Below are positions 16,817 through 26,296 of a DNA stretch of 64,000 bases, piece by piece. Every line of letters begins with the position of its first letter. Position 1 is the stretch's first letter. The notes under the pieces were generated by a model that worked only from the letters and a program-made list of their open reading frames with translations, searched no databases and was not told the DNA's origin. This DNA comes from Anaerobaca sp035448545 (lineage in GTDB: Bacteria; Planctomycetota; Phycisphaerae; Sedimentisphaerales; Anaerobacaceae): the NCBI GenBank assembly GCA_035448545.1, contig DAOTJE010000006.1, positions 124,001-188,000 on the forward strand. The letters are read 5' to 3'. The position numbers were made by a program, and so were the translations under genes.

Positions 16817-18293
16817 GGGTAGCGGAAAAATCCTCGAACATCGTCATCTGGTAGTGTTCCATCGTGAACTTGTTCAAGGCGATGTCGATCGGAATCCGGT
16901 ACTTTCCGCTCCAGCAAGCCGTGCAGTAGTGTTCCGCCGGCAGAGCCGCACACGAGAGCATCCCCTCCAGAGACAGATACCCCACACTGTCGACTTCGAG
17001 GAATTCCTTGATCTCGTCCAGATTCCGGTTGTTCGCCAGGAGTTCTTCTTTCGTGGGAAAATCGATACCGTAGTAGCAGGGGTGGCGGATGGGTGGGCAA
17101 CTGACCCGCATGTGGATCTCCGTGGCCCCCGCCTCGCGCAGCGTCCGAATCTTGCCGCGCGTCGTCGTGCCGCGGACGATCGAATCGTCCACCACGACCA
17201 CCCGTTTGCCCGCGACGGCTTCCTTGATGACCGCCAGTTTCAAGCGCACCTCCACCTCGCGCATTTTCTGCTCGGGTGAGATGAAAGTCCGGCCGATATA
17301 GTGGCTGCGGACGAGGCCCATATCGAAGGGGATGCCGCTCTCCTCGGCGTAGCCGATCGCCGCAGAGGTTCCGGAATCAGGCACCGGAATCACCACGTCG
17401 GCCTCGACGGGGTGTTCCCTGGCCAACTGGTGGCCGAACTTCTTGCGCAGCTCGTGCACGTTCTCGCCGAAGATCCGCGAGTTCTGTTTGGCGAAGTAGA
17501 CGTGCTCGAAGATACAGTGTGCCGGCGTGATGTCGCCGCGTCGAACGAAGAACCGGCTGTGCAGACCGTTGGCGTCGAACTGCACGATCTCGCCCGGTTC
17601 GACGTCGCGGACGAACTGCGCGCCGATCGCGTCGAAGGCGCAGCTTTCGCTGGCAACCACGAAGGCCCCTTTCTCTGTCCGCCCGATGCTCAGCGGCTTG
17701 ATGCCGTACGGATCACGGGCAGCTATGATATGGTCGGCAAACATGAACAGCAGCGAATAAGCGCCCTGGAGGTGGTTCAGGACGTGGCCCAACGGGTCCG
17801 GCTTGTTCTGGTGGGTCGGCTTGGCCAGCAGATGCACGATGATTTCCGTGTCGCTGGTGCCTTTGAAGATGCTGCCATACGCCTCGTATTCGTCACGCAG
17901 GAGCCCCGCGTTGATCAGGTTGCCGTTGTGCGCGACCGCCACCTGGCCGCGCGAATACTCCGCCAGCAACGGCTGGCTGTTGTCGATCGTCGAGGAGCCG
18001 GCGGTCGAGTACCGCACGTGGCCGATCGCCATGGAGTTTGCCAGCTTCTCCAAAACCCCCGAACCGCTGCGGAAGACACGAGAGACGTTCCCCATTCCCT
18101 TGTAGCACTGGATGAGCTCGCCGTCGCTCGAGGCGATGCCGGCGGCCTCCTGGCCGCGATGCTGGAGGCTGTGCAAACCATAGTAGGTCTTCTGGACCGC
18201 ATCCGGATCGCCGAAGATGCCGAACAGCCCGCACTCCTCCTTTTTGTCAGGAAAGACCTCGTTCCCATCAAACTCAGACACTGGTTCAGACAT
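16809..18293 (-). CDS. purF: Amidophosphoribosyltransferase
   Basis: About 494 residues from ATG 18293 (alternative ATG 18302). It makes phosphoribosylamine from PRPP and glutamine, the first committed purine step. The N-terminal Ntn glutaminase starts with the nucleophile Cys in KEECGLFGIFG, so roughly 20 residues form a propeptide, as in Bacillus-type enzymes. QHRGQEAAG, GHVRYSTAG and AHNGNLIN follow, then the phosphoribosyltransferase motif VVVVDDSIVRGTTT and PVPDSG. CPPIRHPCYYGIDFPT is also typical of the Fe-S type. First gene of the purF-purM operon with promoter at 18368-18396, which lies upstream of the chosen start; the further upstream ATG at 18353 would leave almost no leader. Confidence 0.95.
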   Translation of the reverse strand: MSEPVSEFDGNEVFPDKKEECGLFGIFGDPDAVQKTYYGLHSLQHRGQEAAGIASSDGELIQCYKGMGNVSRVFRSGSGVLEKLANSMAIGHVRYSTAGSSTIDNSQPLLAEYSRGQVAVAHNGNLINAGLLRDEYEAYGSIFKGTSDTEIIVHLLAKPTHQNKPDPLGHVLNHLQGAYSLLFMFADHIIAARDPYGIKPLSIGRTEKGAFVVASESCAFDAIGAQFVRDVEPGEIVQFDANGLHSRFFVRRGDITPAHCIFEHVYFAKQNSRIFGENVHELRKKFGHQLAREHPVEADVVIPVPDSGTSAAIGYAEESGIPFDMGLVRSHYIGRTFISPEQKMREVEVRLKLAVIKEAVAGKRVVVVDDSIVRGTTTRGKIRTLREAGATEIHMRVSCPPIRHPCYYGIDFPTKEELLANNRNLDEIKEFLEVDSVGYLSLEGMLSCAALPAEHYCTACWSGKYRIPIDIALNKFTMEHYQMTMFEDFSATHD

Positions 18294-18367
18294 GACCCTC
18301 ATGGCTCTTGAGAGAGGTTGACACCTTCCCTTTTCCAGAAACGTTCCGATCACCCGCCAAAACCGGT

Positions 18368-18396
18368 AGTGTACCGATTCGCAGCCCCTGCGTCAA
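18368..18396 (-). promoter_or_regulatory. Promoter of purF-purM, TTGACG-N17-TACACT
   Basis: Minus strand TTGACG (18396-18391), 17-base spacer, TACACT (18373-18368). Predicted start near 18361 gives a leader of about 60 bases. Same words and spacing as the promoter at 9065. Confidence 0.65.
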
Positions 18397-19228
18397 GGCC
18401 CGTCTTGAGAAACCCAGCGCCCCGTGTGCACTGCATGTTTGTAGGTAGATAGGTTCCTGCCGAGGCCAGGAAGGGGGCTGTCATCTCAGAGAGCCTGGCC
18501 GATGTCATTTCGACCAAGGGCTTGCCCCTTCAACTGCGTTCAGGGCAGGCACTGAGCGAAGTCGAATGGGGCGAAGCCCGCACGGAGAAATCTGGCCGAG
18601 GATAAGGCAGTAGCCCTTCACGTAGACAAGGACAGCCACCTATTATGGTCCGTGTGACTCCACAATGGAGGGGGGATCATATGGGAATCAGAAATAATAG
18701 AGACGGGGATTTCAAAGAAGAAGCTCGTCCGTGAGCTGCGCCGGTGAGGGCGGCACCGTCCCTGGTGGCGATTTGAGACTCTGGTTCTGTCGGCTTGGTG
18801 TCGACAGAGTCAGACCGCTCTTGTCATCACCCACACTGGAACTGAAACCTGCCTGAAGCCACTTTGGAATGGCCCGCGTCCTTGCCTGCCATCTGTGTAA
18901 ATCATACGCGATCGCGCTTTGCCGGTCAACATTCACAGCGCCGTTTTGCAGCGCATTCGATGCAGTTTTCTTCGATGTTGAGATGCATCGGTAATACAGG
19001 CCGCAATGACTACCCAGCCTCCGACCCTGGCGTGAATCTGGGTAACATGAGGAACACCGGAAGGTGGATTCGCCTTCTCTTCCGACCGATTCCACTCAGG
19101 GGCTCCCAGCGAAGTCATAATGGGTATTACAAACATCTCAGAATGACCCGGAGGAGCGGGCCACCACGAGCGCCTGATCCCGATGTTCTTGCCCGCGCCT
19201 TGCTGCGTCTGATTCACTTCGTCGGCGG
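18397..19228. other. Long non-coding or decayed stretch between purF and ftsK
   Basis: About 800 bases without a credible gene. It contains a dispersed repeat copy (18490-18600) and leads into an IS630 transposase remnant (from 19229). A minus-strand frame of 127 codons at 18712-19095 has no recognisable domain, promoter or ribosome site and I do not accept it. The stretch looks like a landing site for mobile or repetitive DNA. Confidence 0.5.
18490..18600. repeat. Dispersed repeat of the GTCATTTCGACC...GAAGTCGAATGG...GAGAAATCTGG type
   Basis: The blocks GATGTCATTTCGACC, GAGCGAAGTCGAATGG and GAGAAATCTGGCC match, in inverted order and on the other strand, a copy at 49140-49270 (CCAGATTTC, TTCGACTTCGCTCAGGACAGG, GAATGACA). 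Translated, such elements give the LSEVEW / PERSR peptides familiar from spurious ORFs in many environmental genomes. Confidence 0.6.
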
Positions 19229-19366
19229 CCTCGCCGCGTGTATCTGCGGAAGCTCGACGGGGACGGCGAAGCCCATCTGGTGGCCTTGGCCTGCCAGAAG
19301 CCCCCGGAAGGTCGCAGCCGCTGGACGTTGCCGTTGCCGGCGGATCGCGCAGAAGAAGACGGAGTA
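19229..19366 (+). pseudogene. Remnant of an IS630-family transposase
   Basis: One frame reads RRVYLRKLDGDGEAHLVALACQKPPEGRSRWTLPLPADRAEEDGV. The pattern KLDGxxEAxLVALACxxPPEGRxRWTLxLLAD is the linker after the HTH of IS630-type transposases. Only about 45 residues survive, and neither the HTH before nor the DDE catalytic domain after is present; ftsK starts its tail 40 bases later. This is therefore a dead insertion scar. No terminal inverted repeats were found. Confidence 0.6.
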
Positions 19367-19367
19367 G

Positions 19368-19395
19368 GCGTGGGGGCAGATCGTCTGCCCCACGC
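19368..19395. terminator. Hairpin between IS630 remnant and ftsK 3' end
   Basis: GCGTGGGGGCAGA / TCTGCCCCACGC with loop TCG and one bulged G, 14 bases beyond the ftsK stop on the minus strand. No T-run follows on either strand, so it may slow or protect the transcript end rather than act as a classic intrinsic terminator. Confidence 0.4.
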
Positions 19396-19408
19396 AGACG
19401 CGCCGTGC

Positions 19409-21919
19409 CTACTCGTCGGCGGTGCTGGAGATGTATCCCTGCTGGCCTTCGCTGGCGTAGGCGCGAGCGGGTTCCTCTCCCTCCTCTTCCTCGGCCGGAT
19501 CGGCGTAGCCGGCCTCGCCGTCGTCGGTCATCTGGCTGCGGATCGCCTCGTATTCCTCCAGCGTCATCAGTACTTCCCGGGCTTGGCTGCCCTTGTATTC
19601 GCCGAGGATGCCGGCGGCCGCCATCACCTCGATCATGCGCGAGGCGCGAGCATACCCGATGCTGAGTTTCCGCTGGAGCAGCGACACGCTGCCTCGCTTG
19701 CTCTCCAGGACCACGCGCACGGCTTCATCGAACAGCTCATCGCGTGGCATCTCGCCGGCGTCGACACGCTTGAGCTGCGTCAGCTCCGGATGGAACTGCG
19801 GCTCGGCGATGTCCTTGAGGTGCTTGATGATGCCGCGAATCTCCACCTCGTCGAGGAACGTGCCCTGGGCGCGGATGAGGTCGCTGGTGCCGGGCTTAAG
19901 GAAGAGCATGTCGCCCTCGCCCAGGAGCGTCTCGGCGCCGTTCTGGTCGAGAATAATGCGACTGTCCATCCGGGCGGCCACGCGGAAGCCGATGCGGCAC
20001 GGCATGTTCGACTTGATCAGGCCGGTGACGACCGTCGCCTGCGGACGCTGCGTCGCCAGCACGATATGGATGCCGACGGCGCGGCTCTTCTGGGCCAAGC
20101 GGACGATATAGCCTTCGATCTCCTTCGAGGCGGTCATCATCAGGTCGGCCAGCTCGTCGATCACGATCATGATGTAGGGCAGCTTCTTGGGGATCTGCGC
20201 CTCTTCGTCCGGTGTGCTCGGTGCGAACCGCGCGACGATCTCCTCGGCGCCCAGCTTGTTGAACTCGGCGATGTTTTTGACCCGCGCCTCGGCCAGCAGC
20301 GCGTAGCGTTCGTCCATCTTCACCGTCGCCCATTCGAGGATCTGCACCGCCATCTGCGTCTCGGTCACGATCGGGCACATCAGGTGCGGGACCGTGCTGA
20401 AAGCGGTCATCTCGACCATCTTCGGGTCGATCAGGATCATCTTGACCTCGTCGGGGCGCTTCGTCAGCAGGATGCTGACGATGATGCTGTTGATGCAAAC
20501 GCTCTTGCCCGAGCCGGTGGTGCCCGCGATCAACAGGTGCGGCATGCGGGTCAGGTCAGAGACCAGCGCCTCGCCAGCCGAGTCCTTGCCCAGGAACAGC
20601 GGGATCTCCATTTTGCTCGCCCGCGTGCCTCCCAGTTCCATCAAGCTCTTGATGCGGACCTTCTCCTTGGCGCTGTTGGGCACCTCGATGCCGATGGTAT
20701 GCTTGCCGGGCAGCGGCGCGACGACGCGAACAGCGCCGGCGCTCAGCGCCCGGGCGATGTCGTTGGACAAGTTCGTGATCCGGCTGACCTTGATGCCCGC
20801 GGCCAACTCCAGCTCGAACATGGTCACGACCGGTCCGGTATCGGCAGCCACCACCCGCGCGTTGATGTTGAATTCACTCAGCAGCTTCTCCAGCGCGCTG
20901 GCCTTGGACTTGACAACCTTCTCCTGAATCGCGGCGTACCCGTACTCGGGCTCGGCCAGCAGTTCCATCGGAGGCAGGGTGTAGTCGTCGTACGAGGGCT
21001 GGACGAAAGCCGGCGGCTGGCGCTTTTCGGCGCGCTGCCGCACTTCCATCGGCAGCGGACGCTTCACAACCGGCGCAACCGGGGCTTCGGGGGCTTGCGC
21101 ACCTTCGTCTTGCTCCTGAGGTTCTTCTTCCTCCCCACCCTCCCCCTCCTCCTCATATTCGCCCTGCTCCTGTTGGGCGTCCCCGTCGGAATCCTCCTGT
21201 GCCTTCGCGCCAACCTCGACGGTTTCGCCGCCGGCCATGGCCAGCGATCTCTGCCTGGCGCTGAGCCGTTGCCATATCTCACTGAGGGCTTCGGAGTGTT
21301 CCTTGGCGACCGACCAGGCGGGCACGACGAATCCGAGGACCCGACGTACGGCGATCCCGCAGGCGGCCAGCACACCGATGATGATGCTGTCGGCCAGCAG
21401 GGCCAGACCGACGGCCCAGGTCGCGGAGACCAGAATGAACGTACCCAGGATCGCAAAGCGGCTCCGCAGAAACGTCGCAGCCGAGACCCCGAGCACGCCG
21501 CCTGAGCCGAGGGGGAAGGTGTAGACCTTGTGCGGCCAGAAGAAATAGAATGTCGTCGAAACCGCCACGGTCAGCAGGACCATCCCCACGAACCGGAAGA
21601 CGACTTGACTGACGGCGCGATCCGCGATCCGTGCCAGCAGGTAGGCCAGCAGCGATCCGAGCACCACGAAGACGCCGGGACCGATGTAATACAATAAATA
21701 GAACGCGGCGAAGGCGCCCATCGACCCGCACCAATTCCTCGCCGGCTCATTCGGCGGGTAGGAATACGGGCTCGGCCGGTCGCCGATATCGAAGCCCAAG
21801 CAACTGAACAGCAGCACCAGACAGATGACGACCCCGATGCACAAAAGCGCCAGGCGGACCCCCGCCCCGATGATCTTGTGCCTGTTCCTGTTCGCTCGTG
21901 ACTTCCTGCTCGTGGCCAC
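19409..21919 (-). CDS. ftsK: DNA translocase FtsK/SpoIIIE
   Basis: 836 residues from GTG 21919 (AAGGGGGTG ribosome site upstream). It pumps DNA through the closing septum and activates dimer resolution. Four membrane segments occupy about residues 18-200, followed by an acidic Glu/Gln-rich linker (about 235-285) that is more compact than the long linker of E. coli FtsK. The motor has alpha/beta domains with Walker A AGTTGSGKSVCIN and Walker B YIMIVIDELADLMM, then QRPQATVVTGLIKSNMPCRIGFRV. The C-terminal gamma winged helix (DELFDEAVRVVLESKRGSVSLLQRKLSIGYARASRMIEVM) binds polar KOPS-type sequences. A short Asp/Glu-rich tail ends the protein. Confidence 0.96.
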   Translation of the reverse strand: MATSRKSRANRNRHKIIGAGVRLALLCIGVVICLVLLFSCLGFDIGDRPSPYSYPPNEPARNWCGSMGAFAAFYLLYYIGPGVFVVLGSLLAYLLARIADRAVSQVVFRFVGMVLLTVAVSTTFYFFWPHKVYTFPLGSGGVLGVSAATFLRSRFAILGTFILVSATWAVGLALLADSIIIGVLAACGIAVRRVLGFVVPAWSVAKEHSEALSEIWQRLSARQRSLAMAGGETVEVGAKAQEDSDGDAQQEQGEYEEEGEGGEEEEPQEQDEGAQAPEAPVAPVVKRPLPMEVRQRAEKRQPPAFVQPSYDDYTLPPMELLAEPEYGYAAIQEKVVKSKASALEKLLSEFNINARVVAADTGPVVTMFELELAAGIKVSRITNLSNDIARALSAGAVRVVAPLPGKHTIGIEVPNSAKEKVRIKSLMELGGTRASKMEIPLFLGKDSAGEALVSDLTRMPHLLIAGTTGSGKSVCINSIIVSILLTKRPDEVKMILIDPKMVEMTAFSTVPHLMCPIVTETQMAVQILEWATVKMDERYALLAEARVKNIAEFNKLGAEEIVARFAPSTPDEEAQIPKKLPYIMIVIDELADLMMTASKEIEGYIVRLAQKSRAVGIHIVLATQRPQATVVTGLIKSNMPCRIGFRVAARMDSRIILDQNGAETLLGEGDMLFLKPGTSDLIRAQGTFLDEVEIRGIIKHLKDIAEPQFHPELTQLKRVDAGEMPRDELFDEAVRVVLESKRGSVSLLQRKLSIGYARASRMIEVMAAAGILGEYKGSQAREVLMTLEEYEAIRSQMTDDGEAGYADPAEEEEGEEPARAYASEGQQGYISSTADE

Positions 21920-22085
21920 CGTACCGCACCCCCTTCAATGGGTCCTATAAAATCCAACACCACGGAAGCACACACCCTCCGGGCTCTTATCCAACCAACG
22001 TTTCTATCGGCACTACGCCGGTCTTTTCTGCACTATTGCCTGCTCAGCAGGCTGCTGCCGCTGCCGCGCGCGGCGAGAACGTGCT

Positions 22086-23729
22086 CTACGGCGTGGGGAT
22101 CGTGGTGGAGTAGCGGTTGGTGATAGGCAGTCGGCGGTCCTTGCCGAAGGCCTTGGGGGTGATGCGGACGCCGGGCGGGGATTGGCGGCGCTTGTATTCA
22201 TTGCGGTCGATCATCCGGATCACGCGCTCGACGTCCTTGGCGGGCAAACCGGAAGCGACCAGCTCGCGGGCGGACAGGTCCTTCTCGACGTAGCCTTTGA
22301 TGATCTCGTCGAGCAGATCGTAATCCGGCAGGGAATCGGCGTCCTTCTGGTCGGGCCGCAGCTCGGCGCTGGGCGCGCGTGTGATGACGGCGGATGGAAT
22401 CAGCTCGCGGCCGGCCTTCTCGTTCATGTAGGCCGCCAGGCGATAGACCATCGTCTTCAGCACATCTTTGATGACCGCAAACCCACCGGCCGTGTCACCA
22501 TAGAGCGTGCTGTACCCGACGGAGGTCTCGCTCTTGTTGCCGGTAGTCAGCACGAGCGCTCCGGCCTGGTTGCTCAGGGACATCAGGATCGTGCCGCGGA
22601 TCCGCGCCTGGAGATTCTCGTAGGCCAGGCCCTTGTCGTTCCAGGCCGGGTCCGCCTGAAGCGCTCTGTGGAAAGGACCCAGAATCGGCTCGATGGGAAT
22701 CGTCAGCAGTTGGAAGCCCAGGTTCTCGGCCACCCGGGCCGAGTCGGCGATGGTCTCGGGGCTGTTGAACCGCGAGGGCATGGTGATGCCGAGTACGTTC
22801 TCGGCGCCGAGGGCGGCCACGGCAATGGCGGCGGTGACCGCCGAATCAATCCCCCCGCTGATGCCCAGCAGCACCTTCCGAAACCCGTTCTTCCTCGCGT
22901 AGTCCCGCGTGCCCAGGACGAGCGCCTGATAGACCTCGTCGAGGAGACCTTCGGGCGGCGTGACGGGCGTCCGGGTGGGCGCAATGGTGACACGGTCTTC
23001 GACCCGCGTGACGTCGGCGACCAGCAGGTCCTCATCAAAGGCCTTGGCTTTGGTGACGATCCGGCCGGTCGAGTCGGCCAGGATGCTCCGGCCGTCGAAG
23101 ACGAGCTCGTCCTGTCCACCGATGAGATTGCAGTAGGCAACGCTGCAGCCAAAGGCCTTTGTACATCGCGCGATGATGCGGCTGCGCTCGTCGAGCTTGC
23201 CCATGTGGAAGGGCGAGGCCGAGATATTGACCATGAGATCGAAGGGATCCACGTCGGCCAGGAATCGGCGCAGCGTTTCGGTCTCCCAGAGGTCTTCGCA
23301 GATGGTCAGGGCGATTCGCAGGCCGCCGACGTCGAAGAGGACAGGTCGGCTGCCCGGCTTGAAGTAGCGCCGCTCGTCGAAAACGCCGTAATTGGGCAGT
23401 TCCCGTTTCTGGTACGTTTCGGCGATGCGTCCTTCCTGGATCACGACCGCCGCGTTGAACGCGGTGCCGTTGACGCTCTCGACGAAGCCGGCTACAACGG
23501 TCTTCGTCGGACAGGCGTTCGCCAGGGCTTCGACCGCTGTGCGGTTGTCCTCCAGAAACTGCCTCTTGTACACCAGATCCTCGGGCGGGTAGCCGCAGAT
23601 CGCCAGTTCAGGGAAGACCACCAGATCGGCCCCGGCCTCGACGGCCCGGGCCCACATCGCTTTCATCTTCTCGATATTGCCCGACAGATCGCCGACGGTC
23701 GCGTTGAATTGGCCCAGAGCGACTCGCAC
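22086..23729 (-). CDS. nadE: Glutamine-dependent NAD+ synthetase
   Basis: 547 residues, with an N-terminal nitrilase-fold glutaminase (about 1-260) and a C-terminal NAD synthetase (about 275-545). Glutaminase triad positions are seen as Glu in VFPELAICGYPPEDL, Lys in QKRELPNYGVFDERRYF and Cys in SVAYCNLIGGQDELVFDG. The synthetase has the PP-loop SGGIDSAVTAAIA, plus GNKSETSVGYSTLYGD and SAELRPDQKDADSLPDYDLLD. It amidates nicotinate adenine dinucleotide with glutamine nitrogen. It stands alone; the ~180 bases between it and ftsK show nothing. Confidence 0.96.
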   Translation of the reverse strand: MRVALGQFNATVGDLSGNIEKMKAMWARAVEAGADLVVFPELAICGYPPEDLVYKRQFLEDNRTAVEALANACPTKTVVAGFVESVNGTAFNAAVVIQEGRIAETYQKRELPNYGVFDERRYFKPGSRPVLFDVGGLRIALTICEDLWETETLRRFLADVDPFDLMVNISASPFHMGKLDERSRIIARCTKAFGCSVAYCNLIGGQDELVFDGRSILADSTGRIVTKAKAFDEDLLVADVTRVEDRVTIAPTRTPVTPPEGLLDEVYQALVLGTRDYARKNGFRKVLLGISGGIDSAVTAAIAVAALGAENVLGITMPSRFNSPETIADSARVAENLGFQLLTIPIEPILGPFHRALQADPAWNDKGLAYENLQARIRGTILMSLSNQAGALVLTTGNKSETSVGYSTLYGDTAGGFAVIKDVLKTMVYRLAAYMNEKAGRELIPSAVITRAPSAELRPDQKDADSLPDYDLLDEIIKGYVEKDLSARELVASGLPAKDVERVIRMIDRNEYKRRQSPPGVRITPKAFGKDRRLPITNRYSTTIPTP

Positions 23730-23911
23730 TGCTTACTCCAACTCCAAAGGACCCGATACACGGGCAGACCGGCAAGACGCTCTTGCCGTTGATAGTGTGC
23801 CCGCAAGGGCATAACGCCTGACGGTGTCACTGCAGACAATTCTACCGGTCCGGCCATTGGCGGCAACCTTTTTTGTCAGCACCCGTCGCCGAGCCGTCTG
23901 CCGTCTCCGTG

Positions 23912-23939
23912 TTGACCGGCGGTCCGGTGGGTCTATAAT
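23912..23939 (+). promoter_or_regulatory. Strong sigma70-type promoter, TTGACC-N16-TATAAT
   Basis: TTGACC (23912-23917) and a perfect TATAAT (23934-23939), 16 bases apart, start the plus-strand block at 23996-32284; predicted start near 23946. Confidence 0.7.
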
Positions 23940-23995
23940 AGCCGCCGATTGCGGATCGCGGTGATGATGAAGGTCTTCCTTGTTCGGGTCTCGAT

Positions 23996-26152
23996 ATGAA
24001 TAGACCCATCACGATTCTGTGTGGTGTGCTGGTGACGGGGGGCGTTCTTGTCGCGAAGGAGGCGGCAAGAACGTATCGCGACGAGCCCTTCGGCCAGGAC
24101 CACAGCGAGAAAGCCCCTCTGGCGTCTGAACTTCACCGCGCCCAACTGCGGAAGGTCCGCGCCGACCGCAATGGCCGAGTCATTGTGCTCTCGGACAAGG
24201 GGCTGTTGCAGGTCCACGATGGCAGGCTCCAGCCGGACCGGCTCCACCGGCCTTTGGCGGATATGCGCATCAGGGACATGGAGGTCCACGAAGGCCAATT
24301 CGTGTTTCTCACCGACCAGCATGTCTTGAGCAACGCCTGGGCAGGCCGGTTCCTTGTGAACCACAAGATGCCCGGTGCCGCAAGACTGACAATGGGAAGG
24401 GCTCTTGATTTCCTGGTCGCCGGGGGCGAACGTGTCACTTGCTTTCGTGCACAAGACGCTGTCGGCAATTGTCCCATCGAAGGCGTCATCCGACAAGTGG
24501 CGTTCGATCCTGCCCGTGGGTGCTTTCTCGTTCTCACGGACAGCGCACTGTGGCGCGTGACATCGGACAGCAACCAGACGGCCGTCTTCCGGTACGAGAA
24601 GATGAACTGTCTTGGCCTGACGGACGATGCCCTGCTGATTGGCACATCGGACGGCTTTGTGTCTCTGGACCCGGTGTCGTTTGTCCAGCGGTCGGCCCTC
24701 GAGACGAAACTGCCCTGCACGGATATCCACTGCATCGAGCGCATTGGCAACAAGACGTGGTTCGGGACGCCGCGAGGCGCCTTTGCCATGAATCGCGGCG
24801 GGACCATCGATTACTACGCATCGAAGCGATGGCTGGTGGATGATGAGGTGATCGACATTGCTCCGGGGCCGGATGATTCGGTGCTGGTCCTCTCAAAAAC
24901 AGGTTTGAGCATAATCCACTTTACGGAGATGACGCTGTCCGACAAGGCCGAGCACTTCGACCGGCTTGTGCGTCAGAGGCACATCCGCTACGGTTTCAAC
25001 AGCGCGTTCGTCATGAGCCAGCCGGGCGACCTGTCCACCGGGACGCTGATCGACGAGGACAACGACGGTCTGTGGACCTCGATGTACCTGGCGGGCGAGC
25101 TGTTCCGCTACGCCGTGACGAAATCGGACGAGGCGCTGCACAACTGCTATGAGTCCTTCGAAGCGATGGAACGGCTCATCGAGATCACGCCGATGGAGGG
25201 CTTTCCCGCCCGCTCCTTTGACCGGGCCGGCTATCAGGTGGCCGACAAGCCACGCTGGCAACCGGCGGCCGACCCACACTGGGTCTGGAAGGCAACCACC
25301 AGCAGCGACGAGATCGTCGGACACTTCTTCGCGTACGCGATCTTTGCCGAGGTCGTGCCGGACCGGAGCTGGCGCGACCGGGCCGTTGCGCTGATCGACG
25401 CCATCATGGACCACATCGTGCGACACGACTGGTACCTGGTGGACTACGACGGCAAGCCCACGCAATGGGGTCGCTGGAACCCCGACTACGTCAACCGGTT
25501 CCCACGCCAGGTGGGCGACCGGCGGCTCAACTCGATCGAGATCATTGCCTTCCTTCAGACCGCCTGGTACTTCACGGGCAAAGACCTTTACCGGCAGAAG
25601 GCCTTCGAGCTGTTCGAGAACCACGGCTACCTCGACAACATCATGATCCCGGTCTCGGAGATCGGCCGCGTGCCGGGGGTCGATCTGACGACGGAATGGA
25701 ATCATTCCGATGACGAGCTGGCCTTCCTGAGCTACTGGAATCTGTATCGCTATGCCTTCACCGAGGCGCTTCGTGAGCAGTACCGCCAGGCCATCCGGGA
25801 ACACTGGCAGATCGAGCGACCCGAGAAAAACCCGCTGTGGAACTTCATCTATGCCCACACGGGGGCCGAACAGTTCGATCTGGCCGAGTCGATCTGGAGC
25901 CTGAAGCAGTTCCCTCTCGATACAATCGGCTGGGACATCCGCAACAGCGACCGGAGGGACCTCTCGTTTCTGGAGCCGAACTTCCGCCAGCAGTCCACGG
26001 CCGAAGTCCTGCCGCCCGACGAACGGCCGATGAGCAAACACAACGGCAACGCCTTCCGACTGGACGGCGGCGAGAGCGGCCGCTATGAGTTCAGCGGGGA
26101 CATCTACCTCCTGCCCTACTGGATGGGCCGCTACCTCGGCGTCATCCGCTGA
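23996..26152 (+). CDS. Secreted propeller plus alpha/alpha-toroid protein of unknown function
   Basis: 718 residues. A short hydrophobic N-terminus (MNRPITILCGVLVTGGVLV) suggests export. Residues about 45-310 show repeated short strands with the rhythm of a beta-propeller like the sensor propellers of two-component regulators (DRNGRVIVLSDKGLLQVHDGRL, DDALLIGTSDGFVSLD, GNKTWFGTPRGAFAMNRGG). Residues about 330-718 are helical with many aromatic residues and acidic pairs (TLIDEDNDGLWTSMYLAGELFRYAVTKSDEAL, TSSDEIVGHFFAYAIFAEVV, TEWNHSDDELAFLSYWNLYRYA), as in six-hairpin glycosidase-like toroids. A carbohydrate-active or glycan-binding role is inferred, not shown. The ribosome site is weak, but the promoter upstream is strong. 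Confidence 0.75.
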   Translation: MNRPITILCGVLVTGGVLVAKEAARTYRDEPFGQDHSEKAPLASELHRAQLRKVRADRNGRVIVLSDKGLLQVHDGRLQPDRLHRPLADMRIRDMEVHEGQFVFLTDQHVLSNAWAGRFLVNHKMPGAARLTMGRALDFLVAGGERVTCFRAQDAVGNCPIEGVIRQVAFDPARGCFLVLTDSALWRVTSDSNQTAVFRYEKMNCLGLTDDALLIGTSDGFVSLDPVSFVQRSALETKLPCTDIHCIERIGNKTWFGTPRGAFAMNRGGTIDYYASKRWLVDDEVIDIAPGPDDSVLVLSKTGLSIIHFTEMTLSDKAEHFDRLVRQRHIRYGFNSAFVMSQPGDLSTGTLIDEDNDGLWTSMYLAGELFRYAVTKSDEALHNCYESFEAMERLIEITPMEGFPARSFDRAGYQVADKPRWQPAADPHWVWKATTSSDEIVGHFFAYAIFAEVVPDRSWRDRAVALIDAIMDHIVRHDWYLVDYDGKPTQWGRWNPDYVNRFPRQVGDRRLNSIEIIAFLQTAWYFTGKDLYRQKAFELFENHGYLDNIMIPVSEIGRVPGVDLTTEWNHSDDELAFLSYWNLYRYAFTEALREQYRQAIREHWQIERPEKNPLWNFIYAHTGAEQFDLAESIWSLKQFPLDTIGWDIRNSDRRDLSFLEPNFRQQSTAEVLPPDERPMSKHNGNAFRLDGGESGRYEFSGDIYLLPYWMGRYLGVIR

Positions 26153-26296
26153 GGCGGGTTTCCTGTCACACAATACAGGCTCACCGGGCAAATGAGCATG
26201 GTCTATCGTGACCGAAAGTGGTAGGATGCGGCGAGATTGGACTGTCGTCGCGGCCCTCCGTGACGGAAGTTTCCCAGAGAAGGAGAATCCGTCGAC

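Noticed and set aside
18712..19095. 127-codon minus-strand frame in the purF-ftsK gap
   Set aside because: No domain, ribosome site or promoter, and it lies in a region of decayed and repetitive DNA.
19238..21505. 755-codon plus-strand frame opposite ftsK
   Set aside because: It is the mirror of a highly conserved gene; composition is Asp/His/Gln-rich as expected for an antisense shadow. Only its first ~45 codons resemble a real (transposase) remnant.
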